DNA of 64,000 nt, taken from NCBI GenBank assembly GCA_021828865.1, contig JAJZCW010000014.1, forward strand, positions 1 through 64,000. The letters are read 5' to 3'. Of the stretch, positions 25,838 through 34,025 are shown one piece after another. Position numbers and translations under genes: made by a program. The notes under the pieces are model-generated. The model saw nothing but the letters and a program-made list of their open reading frames with translations. It had not been told where the DNA came from and did no database searches. This DNA comes from Bacillota bacterium (GTDB taxonomy: Bacteria > Bacillota > Bacilli > Alicyclobacillales > SLC66). The number at the start of each line of letters is the position of its first letter. Within the stretch, counting starts at the first letter, position 1.

Positions 25838-25893
25838 AGGTTATCCACTGTTTTTCGGAGGTTATCCCCAATTGCTGTGGATAACCTGTTTGT
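25838..25893 (+). terminator. Hairpin after the MFS gene
   Basis: caggttatccac (from 25838) pairs with gtggataacctg (to 25888), a 12-bp stem. A third copy of ggttatcc inside the loop could form a competing hairpin. The downstream T-run is short (gtttgtta). It may act for both converging genes. Confidence 0.6.
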
Positions 25894-25906
25894 TATAGGG
25901 ATGGTT

Positions 25907-26188
25907 TTATACATTTGAGGATAAGGCTTGGCGAGTTTTCAGTATCCAAATTTCGTTTTCATTGTCAAATTGCTTAATTTTCAGAAGGTCGATGTTCGCA
26001 TCAATTTTCTCCAAACGGCGATCCACCTTGTCAAAGCGGGAGTTCATTTCAGATCGAAGTTCATTTACTTCCGCACGAAGTTCATTTACTTCTGCACGAA
26101 GTTCATTTATTTCCGCACGCATCTGATTAAATCCTTTTGTCAGGTCCATAATGGCACCATATACCATGTCCCAAGTCTTTTCAGACAT
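25907..26188 (-). CDS. Short coiled-coil protein with heptad repeats
   Basis: 93 residues, almost entirely helical. The core is a near-perfect heptad run (NELRAEV repeated three times, about residues 27-47) followed by SRFDKVDRRLEKIDANID. There is no signal peptide or catalytic motif. Such proteins usually oligomerise; function is unknown. The repeats are encoded by 21-bp tandem repeats (see that entry). A GGGGAGG site lies upstream of the ATG. Confidence 0.8.
   Translation of the reverse strand: MSEKTWDMVYGAIMDLTKGFNQMRAEINELRAEVNELRAEVNELRSEMNSRFDKVDRRLEKIDANIDLLKIKQFDNENEIWILKTRQALSSNV
26056..26118 (-). repeat. Three 21-bp tandem repeats encoding coiled-coil heptads
   Basis: Units at 26056-26076, 26077-26097 and 26098-26118 differ from one another by one or two bases, and a decayed fourth copy lies at about 26035-26055. 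Each unit encodes exactly one heptad, so copy-number change keeps the reading frame and lengthens or shortens the coiled coil. Confidence 0.9.
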
Positions 26189-26466
26189 ATGTCAATCCTC
26201 CCCTACAAATTAAGTATACTCAATGTCTTGTCCTAATTGCACGAGACTTCACAAAGTCATATCTTTTTTAAGCATTGAATGATGTCATAAAAACTACGGG
26301 AATCTCCTGTTTTCATAGTAAAATGGAAATTTGACAGTAAACATGGTACTTGCTTAATTAAGGCTGATAATTAATCGGGTTGTTGCAAAGCAATACCATG
26401 TTTTTTATAATAAAATAGTTACTAAAAAATAATAAGTAAAATAGCTGATTTTGAGGAGATTGGAAA

Positions 26467-27207
26467 ATGGCACTTGTAAAATTTGATGGACAAAACCATT
26501 CTGCGATGATGGGGAAGAATTTGATTCGCTTGTTCCCCAATTATCACGTATCCTATATCGATCCGTTTCTTTTTCTCGATCACTTTGCGATTCAAAAGCC
26601 AGGCGGCTTCCCTGATCACCCACATCGGGGATTTGAGATCATCACCTATGTGTTAGACGGTGCCGTAGCGCATGCGGACAGCGCAGGACATGAAAGCGTG
26701 ATTGAAAAACTCGGCGTACAAAGGGTTCTTGCCGGGCGGGGGATCATCCATTCGGAAATGCCGGGAACGGATGGCATCGATCATGGCCTACAGTTGTGGA
26801 TCAACCTGCCCCGGGCAGAAAAGAAACTCGATCCGGAGTACCAGGAGTTGCGCCCCAACGAATTACCGGTCGAAGCGATCAAAGGAATCCGCATACGACA
26901 CCTGGTGGGAAGTGACTCGCCAGTGGCGATGAGGCGTCCGATGTCTTATCAGGACCTTGTATGGGAAAGTGATACAGAGCATGTCATGGATATACCGGGT
27001 GGTTATCAGGGATTTATCTATGTATTGGCAGGCGCGGGACAACTGAACAGCGAACAGTCCGCAGAGAAAGGAGATCTTTTCTTTTTGACAGGAGAAGAGG
27101 ATGCCCAGAAGTTTCGAGTCACAGGAGAAGTCGGTTTCAGAATGGTCATTGCCATCGGACAACCCGTAGGAGAGCGACCCATTTTCAATGGGTCCTTTGT
27201 GGATTGA
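26467..27207 (+). CDS. Pirin family protein
   Basis: 246 residues, a bicupin. The metal ligands of pirins are present in PDHPHRGFE (two His) and GRGIIHSEMPG (His, Glu). Some bacterial pirins have quercetin 2,3-dioxygenase activity; others regulate metabolic enzymes, so the role here is open. The ATG at 26467 follows GAGGAGA. It is probably a single gene in a 280-base AT-rich setting with a TATAATAAA-like promoter element near 26410. Confidence 0.92.
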   Translation: MALVKFDGQNHSAMMGKNLIRLFPNYHVSYIDPFLFLDHFAIQKPGGFPDHPHRGFEIITYVLDGAVAHADSAGHESVIEKLGVQRVLAGRGIIHSEMPGTDGIDHGLQLWINLPRAEKKLDPEYQELRPNELPVEAIKGIRIRHLVGSDSPVAMRRPMSYQDLVWESDTEHVMDIPGGYQGFIYVLAGAGQLNSEQSAEKGDLFFLTGEEDAQKFRVTGEVGFRMVIAIGQPVGERPIFNGSFVD

Positions 27208-27312
27208 ATTTCATTTTTATGCGCAAACAATTGTAACCTGCAACAGCCAGCCTGCGTCTAAAAGATAAACAAAGGACGCAGGTTCTTTTTGCCTGTTTGT
27301 AGGGGGGCTCTA

Positions 27313-29643
27313 ATGAAAATGGACTATTATTCCAAAAAACACATTGCCGTTACCTCTGTTCTTACTGGGGTCATGCTTACGGTTGCCTCAGGTATGGCCA
27401 TGTCCAATGCATTTGCCGCATCGCCCGCCAATTCGTCCGCATCGCCAAAGTGGACAGAAGCGCAAGCGCTTTCAATCGTCAACAAGACATTCTCCATTCC
27501 CTCTGGCTATTCGCTTCAAAGCGAGAATTTCAATCAGGGAAATTCGATGGTAGTCAGTTCGTACAACTTTTCCTATCAAATGCAAGCCGGCAATTTCGCA
27601 AGTACAATCAGTGCAACCATCGACGCGAACACAGGCACCATCCTCAATTACTACGCGAACAATCCCAATGTGGGGTTCGTGTATCCAGCCCCTGTCTCAC
27701 AGAGTCAGGCGCAATCATTGGCAGAAATGTGGGCCAAAAAACTTTACCCAGGGAAAATGGCGCAGGTGAAGTTGATACCACCGACCTCACAACCACAAGC
27801 GCTTACCACTCCCACCGTGTATACGTTCAATTTTGAGCGCATGATTCATGGAATTCCAGCTCCTTTTGACGGCTTTTCCATTGCAATAGACCAAAATGGC
27901 AATCTGTCAACTATCAGCTATCAATGGACAACCAATGGATTGACCCTATCAAAGCCAAGCATCAGCGCGGTTCAGGCACAGCGTATTTACCAAAAATCGC
28001 TGCTTTTATATCCTTCTTATGTCCAGCAGTGGACTAATGGGAATGTGACGCAAAATATACTGGCTTATGTGCAAAACCAACCGGATTTGAACACTTTTTT
28101 CCCAAGTGGTCAGTTTTCTGGCAACCAGACCATCGGATCGCCTGTGATCGACGCAAGTAGTGGCCACCTCATCGATGCAAGTGGGAAGGTATATCAAATG
28201 ACTCCTTACGTACCGCCCACCCCGCTGGTCAAAGGAGGTCCCGCCTTGCCTGCCAATCTACAAAAAGTCAACTGGACTCGTGCGCAGGCCTTTCAATATG
28301 CGGAGCGCGCAGTGGCTATTCTCGGCTATTCGTTAAGCGAATTAAAGCTGCAAAGTAGCAGTGAGTATGGTGGTGGCAATAATGATGACACTTGGAATTT
28401 TTCCTGGAGTGCGCCGCAAAAAGTGAATGTGAACATCAGCATTGATGCCACTTATGGGTATGTCAACAGTTTTTATGAGAATCCATTTGTGAATAAAATG
28501 GGAAAAGTCATCCCCCAATCAGGTGTCCCAAAAAAAGTGAAGATTAGTGAGGCGCAGGCACTTACGATCGCCAAAAAGGACCTCGCTGCCTTATACCCCA
28601 ATAACACAGGGGGAATTAGTGTCACTTTGCAATCGAATCAAAAATCAAAATTCGGAAATAGCTGGATGCTTACCATCAGCGACCTCGTCAATGGTATTCC
28701 CTATTTAGGGGATACAGGGAATCTCGCGATCGACTTCACCACCGGAAAAGTGCAAAATATGAATTTTAATTTCACCCCAGTACCTAGTCCATTGCCTTCG
28801 CCAAAGAGCGCCATTTCTGTATCTAACGCTCAAGCGATATGGCGCAATTTGGCCAAACTGCAGTTGGAGTACGTTCAAGTGTACACCGGGAAGGGCACGC
28901 AAAAGATCGTTCTTGCTTATGCACCGATTCTACCCACTGGCAACAATTTAACGCTTAATGCCGTCACAGGGCAGTTTCTGTTTGCGGGCTATCCCAAAAA
29001 TTCACTGCCCTATTCAGGGCCGATCAATGACCTTCAGGGCGTACCTGGGGCTTCGCAAATTGAGGTGTTGGCAAACCGTGACTTGGTCGCTGTCAGTCCC
29101 GCTGGGAAAGTGGATCCACAACAAACGGTGACGCTTGGGGATTTCATCCAACTCCTCACTTCCGCATTTGCACAGTACAACCAGTACAATCCCCTTCCCG
29201 GTCAAGCATTGCCTGCTGAATTACAAAAGCTATTGCAGCAGGTACCCGCCACATCGCTACAGGAACAGCAAGCGATCAGCACGGCCTATGAACTCGGGTG
29301 GCTGCCAAGTGGCGAAACGTTAAATGTGAATGCACCACTAACGAGGATGGTGGCAGCGGAAATTTTAGTCAGAGTCCTGGATTTGACCCCACTTCTCTCC
29401 CATAGTCAGGCCTTTACCTTACAGGCGACAGATGCGACTTCCATCCCGTCTGATCACTTTGCAGCCGCGGCGCTGGCCGTCAATTTAGGCGTCATTCCGC
29501 TTCAAAATGGGGCATTTAATCCCTCGTCCAGCATGAACCTGAGCGATGAAGCGATCGCTGTGGTGGCTGCTGCCAATATCGCCAGCCAAATGCATCTATA
29601 CGGAAATGTCAATAACGGTATGGGCATGGGAGCAATGGGTTAA
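27313..29643 (+). CDS. Secreted YcdB/PepSY-repeat protein with SLH-like C-terminus
   Basis: 776 residues from ATG 27313 (AGGGGGG site upstream). The signal peptide covers about residues 1-37, with cleavage near AFAAS. Two or more YcdB/YcdC-type (DUF4901/PepSY-like) modules follow: KWTEAQALSIVNKTF, NWTRAQAFQYAERAVAILGY and KISEAQALTIAKKDL head repeated units. The last 170 residues resemble degenerate S-layer homology motifs (TLGDFIQLLTSAF, LTRMVAAEILVRVLDL). It is likely a cell-wall-associated protein of unknown function. Its stop overlaps the stop of the convergent M24-like gene. Confidence 0.82.
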   Translation: MKMDYYSKKHIAVTSVLTGVMLTVASGMAMSNAFAASPANSSASPKWTEAQALSIVNKTFSIPSGYSLQSENFNQGNSMVVSSYNFSYQMQAGNFASTISATIDANTGTILNYYANNPNVGFVYPAPVSQSQAQSLAEMWAKKLYPGKMAQVKLIPPTSQPQALTTPTVYTFNFERMIHGIPAPFDGFSIAIDQNGNLSTISYQWTTNGLTLSKPSISAVQAQRIYQKSLLLYPSYVQQWTNGNVTQNILAYVQNQPDLNTFFPSGQFSGNQTIGSPVIDASSGHLIDASGKVYQMTPYVPPTPLVKGGPALPANLQKVNWTRAQAFQYAERAVAILGYSLSELKLQSSSEYGGGNNDDTWNFSWSAPQKVNVNISIDATYGYVNSFYENPFVNKMGKVIPQSGVPKKVKISEAQALTIAKKDLAALYPNNTGGISVTLQSNQKSKFGNSWMLTISDLVNGIPYLGDTGNLAIDFTTGKVQNMNFNFTPVPSPLPSPKSAISVSNAQAIWRNLAKLQLEYVQVYTGKGTQKIVLAYAPILPTGNNLTLNAVTGQFLFAGYPKNSLPYSGPINDLQGVPGASQIEVLANRDLVAVSPAGKVDPQQTVTLGDFIQLLTSAFAQYNQYNPLPGQALPAELQKLLQQVPATSLQEQQAISTAYELGWLPSGETLNVNAPLTRMVAAEILVRVLDLTPLLSHSQAFTLQATDATSIPSDHFAAAALAVNLGVIPLQNGAFNPSSSMNLSDEAIAVVAAANIASQMHLYGNVNNGMGMGAMG

Positions 29644-30722
29644 TCGATGATGAGTAGTCCGGGGCGGTCATAGCGGCGCCCCTCCACTTGTATCGTGATG
29701 ATTGGCCAATCGATCGATCGCGTCAGGATTTCGGGGGCATCTTCTGTCACGAGGAGGGTGTCCTCCGATTTAGCGCCTGGTAGCGCAGGATTCCAGGCAA
29801 ATGCCTGATTCAGCTCCATCCGCTCATGTCGGTCTGGCGTGGCAAAAATCTCCCTCGAGGCGTAGCCTGTGAGCCCTCCGAGGTGTAGGTATCGCCACTC
29901 ATCCGGGAATCCGAGCGATTCATACACGCGGATGGCATCGTTGAACACATCGCTGAGCGTATGGCCCGGTTGTGTCATCGCTTGCATGCGGGCATCAATA
30001 TAGGCGCATTTTTCGACATTCTCTCGCAATTCGTCAGATGGCTTCCCAAAATGCACAAATCGAGTGGCGTTGCCGACGAGGCCGTACTTTTCCGCGCAGA
30101 CCACCAGCATGGCGTGCTGCTTCAACACTTTTCCTGTAGGGATAGGATGGCGGAACCGATAAATGCGCTCATCTGTCGATACTAGCGCCACAATGGCTCT
30201 GGCGCCGTGAGCACCGACCTCTAGATGCAAAAGCGCGGCAATCTCGTGTTCCGTCATGCCGGGAACCAGCTTTTTTGCCACATTTTCCAGTGCTTCCACC
30301 GTGATTCTTCCGACTTCCCGATACTGTGAGATTTGGTTTGCGTCTAACACGCTTCGCATCGTCACCAAGGCGGAACTGATATCCTCCGCCCCTTGAAATG
30401 GCAAGTCGCTGCCGACCTTTTTGCCGTTAATCAGCTTTGCAATCGCATGATTGGCATTTTCCGTCCACTTGATGGTGACAAAGTCCATATCCATCCCAGT
30501 CAACTCTTCTTCAGCGATTCGCCGTACTTCCATCTCCGAGGTGACGCATACCACCCGTTCAGGGAAAATGATCAGATCCGCCACGCCTTGTGGCGTGCTA
30601 AGCAGGATGTGATTTTGGCCACCACCTGTCACCCAGGCAAAATTCGCACGCGTGCGCAAAAGCACCGCCTCATAGCCAGTTTGTCCCATCCAGTCACGGA
30701 TTTTTTGCAAGTGAATAATCAC
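29640..30722 (-). CDS. M24 (creatinase/aminopeptidase P)-like protein, metal site largely lost
   Basis: 360 residues. An N-terminal creatinase-like domain (about 1-125) and a pita-bread M24 domain (about 130-350) are recognisable. Metal ligands normally conserved are changed: the first Asp motif reads VVCAEKYGLVGNATRF (no Asp at either position), the Glu before the last loop is Asn (FAWNPALPG), and only HLGG and KSEDT look retained. A non-peptidase role is likely. The gene starts 2 bases after galK (GTG, GGAGG upstream), making it the third gene of a galT-galK operon, which is unusual company for this fold. Confidence 0.85.
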   Translation of the reverse strand: MIIHLQKIRDWMGQTGYEAVLLRTRANFAWVTGGGQNHILLSTPQGVADLIIFPERVVCVTSEMEVRRIAEEELTGMDMDFVTIKWTENANHAIAKLINGKKVGSDLPFQGAEDISSALVTMRSVLDANQISQYREVGRITVEALENVAKKLVPGMTEHEIAALLHLEVGAHGARAIVALVSTDERIYRFRHPIPTGKVLKQHAMLVVCAEKYGLVGNATRFVHFGKPSDELRENVEKCAYIDARMQAMTQPGHTLSDVFNDAIRVYESLGFPDEWRYLHLGGLTGYASREIFATPDRHERMELNQAFAWNPALPGAKSEDTLLVTEDAPEILTRSIDWPIITIQVEGRRYDRPGLLIID

Positions 30723-30724
30723 AG

Positions 30725-31903
30725 CTATACCTCCTCCGTCACTTCTCGGACGCCTTCCCCAATATCGCTTACGTAAAAAGAGGGAGTGAGCCCTGTAGCC
30801 TGCCGATATTTCTGCTCCACCTGCGCTTGAAAATCATCAATCGCATCCTCGTGCACCAGTCCCACCGTGCAGCCGCCAAATCCAGCACCAGTCATTCGCG
30901 CACCAATACAACCAGGGGCGTGCCACTGTGCTTCCACCAGCGCATCGAGTTCCTTGCCCGTGACTTCGTAATCGTCCCTTAGGGACTCGTGTGAGGCGTT
31001 GAGCAACTTGCCGAATTCCACCATCTGTCTATTTTTCAGGGCGTTTGTCGCATCCATCACTCGTTTGTTTTCCGTCATCACGTGGCGTGTCCTCCGGATG
31101 AGCACCTCGTCATCCAGGTAGCGATCCAGCTTGGGCGCGACTTCGCCATTTTCGACCAAGTGGATCATCGAAGGAAAATGTGCTTGCAATTTACTCAGTG
31201 CTGTTTCGCATTCCTGGCGCCGCTCGTTGTACTTGGAGTCGGACAGCTGGCGCTTTTTGTTGGTATTCGTGATGACTAGTCGGTATTGGCCCATTTCAGC
31301 GGGGATGTATTCATAGTCCAGGTTGGAAGTATTCAGGAGCATGGCGTGGCTGGCTTTCCCCATTCCTACCGCGAATTGATCCATGATTCCGCAATTGACG
31401 CCGACAAATTCATTTTCCGCTTCCTGCGACAGGCGAACTAAATCAAGCGTGGAATAACCCAAGTGACCCAATGTATTCAACGCGTACGCGGTCGCCAATT
31501 CCACCGCAGCAGAGCTCGAGAGCCCTGCCTGATTGGGGAGGTTGCTGACAAAGTAAAAATCGGCAGCTGGGGAGTGCTTACTTCCATGATGGGCAAACGC
31601 ATGATAAATCCCTTTCATGTAATCGGAAAAATCACCTTGAGCCTCTTTTTTGATCGCAGAGACGTTGGTGGTCGATACACTGGGAAAAGCCTGCGATGCG
31701 AATCGGCTAATGCCATCCGATCGCTCCCTGAGAAAAAGCCAGGTTCCGATGGTCAGCGCGGCGGGCATCACCAGCCCCCCGTTGTAATCGATGTGTTCGC
31801 CAATCAGATTGACGCGACCTGGCGCAAAAAATACGCGAACATCCGCTGTGCTCCCTGGAGAATAAGTGAGGAAATCTTCCCAGACTTTTTTGAAATCAGG
31901 CAC
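30725..31903 (-). CDS. galK: Galactokinase
   Basis: 392 residues, GHMP kinase family. The galactokinase signature APGRVNLIGEHIDYNGGLV is near residue 28, the ATP-binding motif PNQAGLSSSAAVELATAY near 120, and the C-terminal GARMTGAGFGGCTVGLV near 340. It phosphorylates galactose at C1 in the Leloir pathway. The GTG start overlaps the galT end by 8 bases, with GGAGGAG upstream, indicating translational coupling. No galE or mutarotase gene is in the window. Confidence 0.97.
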   Translation of the reverse strand: MPDFKKVWEDFLTYSPGSTADVRVFFAPGRVNLIGEHIDYNGGLVMPAALTIGTWLFLRERSDGISRFASQAFPSVSTTNVSAIKKEAQGDFSDYMKGIYHAFAHHGSKHSPAADFYFVSNLPNQAGLSSSAAVELATAYALNTLGHLGYSTLDLVRLSQEAENEFVGVNCGIMDQFAVGMGKASHAMLLNTSNLDYEYIPAEMGQYRLVITNTNKKRQLSDSKYNERRQECETALSKLQAHFPSMIHLVENGEVAPKLDRYLDDEVLIRRTRHVMTENKRVMDATNALKNRQMVEFGKLLNASHESLRDDYEVTGKELDALVEAQWHAPGCIGARMTGAGFGGCTVGLVHEDAIDDFQAQVEQKYRQATGLTPSFYVSDIGEGVREVTEEV

Positions 31904-32882
31904 GGTCAGTCTCCTCCGATCTTGCCGCCCGTTCGATTGCTTCGCGTAACATCACCGAGGTGTCTTCTACCGCAGTCGGATTGCACGGTGCCCATGCTCC
32001 CGTTTCCGACGAGGCAAGGTATTTGATTTTCTGTTCGTCCCGAAGTGGAGGATAGAATTCAATGTGAAAATGATAGTAATCATCGACAGATTCCGAATTG
32101 ACTGGTGCTTGATGGACGACCATCATGTAAGGAAATTCACGCAAATAAAGCGCATCCATGCCTGCCACCACGCGTTTTAGGATGAGGGCCAGGTCGGTTT
32201 TTTCCTCCTCCGTCAAATCAGTGATGGCTGGCCGATGCTGTTTACTGGCGATCATGACGCCAAACGGATAATCGGTGAAAAAAGGGATGTAGGCAATAAA
32301 ATGCGATGTTTCGTTGACTACCCTCTCACTGAACGCTATTTCTTCCTGTGAGATGTCGCAGATCAGGCAGTGGCCGGTGTGTTCGTGATGTTCTTTGGAA
32401 GCGTCAAGCTCAATCCGGATTTTTTGCGGGATATAGGGATATGCATAGATTTGGCCATGGGGGTGTGGCATGGTGACGCCCACTTCCGCTCCGCGATTTT
32501 CAAAAAGTAACACGTATTTGTGATTTTTATCCTGGCTTAGTGCGATAAACCGTGATTCCCATATGTCGATCAATTTGCGAATGTGTGGCACGGAAAGCTT
32601 TGGCAAAGCAGCGTGATGGTCAGAGGAATAAAGAATGACTTCACATTTGCCGTAAGCAGGTTTGACAGGATAGAGTTCAGTGCCCATCACATCTGGTGCT
32701 GGTGGATTCGGTGAAAGGGCAGGAAAGTCATTGTCATAGGCGAAAACGTCATAATGGTCAGGCACTTTGCCGGATCCTGGACAAAATGGACAATAATCTG
32801 CAGGCATTTGCGGTCTTGCCTGCCTGTTCGATGCGACCATGGTCCAGTCTTTCAACAAGGGGTTATAACGCAGTTCTGTCAA
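31896..32882 (-). CDS. galT: Galactose-1-phosphate uridylyltransferase
   Basis: 328 residues of the class I (HIT-superfamily) GalT. CPFCPGSG carries zinc-binding cysteines, and the catalytic region reads TMPHPHGQIYAYPYIPQK, where His-Pro-His replaces the E. coli HPHPQ context, as in many Gram-positives. HFHIEFYPP provides the late His pair. It converts galactose-1-P and UDP-glucose to UDP-galactose and glucose-1-P. It is the first gene of the galT-galK-M24 operon, divergent from a DeoR regulator. Confidence 0.95.
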   Translation of the reverse strand: MTELRYNPLLKDWTMVASNRQARPQMPADYCPFCPGSGKVPDHYDVFAYDNDFPALSPNPPAPDVMGTELYPVKPAYGKCEVILYSSDHHAALPKLSVPHIRKLIDIWESRFIALSQDKNHKYVLLFENRGAEVGVTMPHPHGQIYAYPYIPQKIRIELDASKEHHEHTGHCLICDISQEEIAFSERVVNETSHFIAYIPFFTDYPFGVMIASKQHRPAITDLTEEEKTDLALILKRVVAGMDALYLREFPYMMVVHQAPVNSESVDDYYHFHIEFYPPLRDEQKIKYLASSETGAWAPCNPTAVEDTSVMLREAIERAARSEETDRA

Positions 32883-33046
32883 TGGAGTTCACTCCTAAAT
32901 GAACATAGGAAAATTGTATTATTTGTTATCATAATCTCATTCACACCAATTTATCAATATTTCAATTTTTTTTGTGAAAAACAGAAAATTAATATAGACT
33001 TTTTATTCAACTTAGGGTACATTGCAATTAAATCAGGAGGTTCGAG
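32883..33046. promoter_or_regulatory. Divergent promoter region between galT and the DeoR gene
   Basis: A 164-base AT-rich spacer. It contains tttgtgaaaaacagaaaatt near 32970 and an AT-rich -10-like stretch on each strand. A DeoR-type operator is expected here but no clear palindrome was identified. Confidence 0.5.
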
Positions 33047-33865
33047 ATGCATCCCAAACATCGTCAGGAATTGATACTAGCGGAGCTTGTAAAAAGGCAA
33101 TTTATCACTTATGAGACGCTGTCAGGATTGCTGGATGTTTCGGAGATGACTGTTCGACGCGATGTGCAAGCGCTTTCGAGAAAGGGGCTTGTGTCCCCAG
33201 TTCTGGGAGGGGTGGAGATCCCCACAGGAAGCACGAAGGAGCCTGCTTATAAAGTCAAACTACTGATGCAGCAGCAGGAAAAGCAACTTATTGCTGCGAA
33301 GGCGCTCGAACTGGTGGAACCGAATATGACTATCGCATTTACGGCAGGCACCACGACTTGGGCGATCGCCAAGCGGATGCGCAATATTTCTAATTTGTCG
33401 TTTGTCACGAATTCTACCAATATTGCGCTGGAACTAAACGACAACGGCTGGTCCGACATCATTCTTACTGGTGGCAACTTTAGAACGCCATCCGATGCGC
33501 TGGTTGGCCCATTTGCAGAGTATACTGCCAAGCACTTGCACACGAACGTTCTTTTCATGGGAGTTCACGGCATAGATATGGAATTTGGTGTGAGTACACC
33601 TAATATTGCAGAGGCGTCGATCGACCGCATTCTGATGGAGAATACCGACAAGATAGTGCTGGTTTTTGACCATACCAAGTGGGGAATCAAGGCGCTTGCG
33701 CACATCAGCCACCTGAGTGCAGTCCAGGCGATCGTGACCGATGATCTGGGTGGTTTGGAGGAAGTGGAACAGGTGCGAAAAGCAGGAATTGAGGTATTGT
33801 TGGCGAGTACCTTACCCACGCATTTGGCATTATCTGCTTCGGAGCGGAATGATCTTGAAAATTAG
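33047..33865 (+). CDS. DeoR-family transcriptional regulator
   Basis: 272 residues. The N-terminal HTH (about 5-57, ITYETLSGLLDVSEMTVRRD) and C-terminal sugar-phosphate-binding domain (from about 75, AFTAGTTTWAIAKRM, then TNSTNIALEL and LTGGNF) are typical. Such regulators respond to phosphorylated sugar intermediates. Position suggests control of the galT-galK operon and perhaps the importer downstream; galactose-1-P or tagatose-type effectors are possible. AGGAGG precedes the ATG. Confidence 0.92.
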   Translation: MHPKHRQELILAELVKRQFITYETLSGLLDVSEMTVRRDVQALSRKGLVSPVLGGVEIPTGSTKEPAYKVKLLMQQQEKQLIAAKALELVEPNMTIAFTAGTTTWAIAKRMRNISNLSFVTNSTNIALELNDNGWSDIILTGGNFRTPSDALVGPFAEYTAKHLHTNVLFMGVHGIDMEFGVSTPNIAEASIDRILMENTDKIVLVFDHTKWGIKALAHISHLSAVQAIVTDDLGGLEEVEQVRKAGIEVLLASTLPTHLALSASERNDLEN

Positions 33866-33885
33866 GTTTTGTTGTTTTTTTTCAA

Positions 33886-33909
33886 CAATGTGGTCACGAG
33901 ACCACATTG
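33886..33909. promoter_or_regulatory. 24-bp palindrome, candidate operator
   Basis: A 24-bp inverted repeat (arms caatgtggtc and gaccacattg; 22 of 24 positions symmetric) lies 20 bases after the DeoR gene and about 115 bases before the sugar-binding protein. No T-run follows on either strand, so it does not look like a terminator. It could be the site for the LacI or DeoR protein encoded nearby. Confidence 0.55.
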
Positions 33910-34025
33910 CTCAGAAAACGCATTAGATAGTAAGGAGGTGTTGCGAAGGTTAGGGTGGTGTCTCGGGAATTCGCGGTGCAGTGATACTGGATTTCACTAA
34001 TTAAAAACTTTAGGGGGTCGTGATT

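Noticed and set aside
26035-26118. Short tandem repeats considered as a CRISPR array
   Set aside because: Units are 21 bp with no spacers and encode heptads of a coiled-coil protein.
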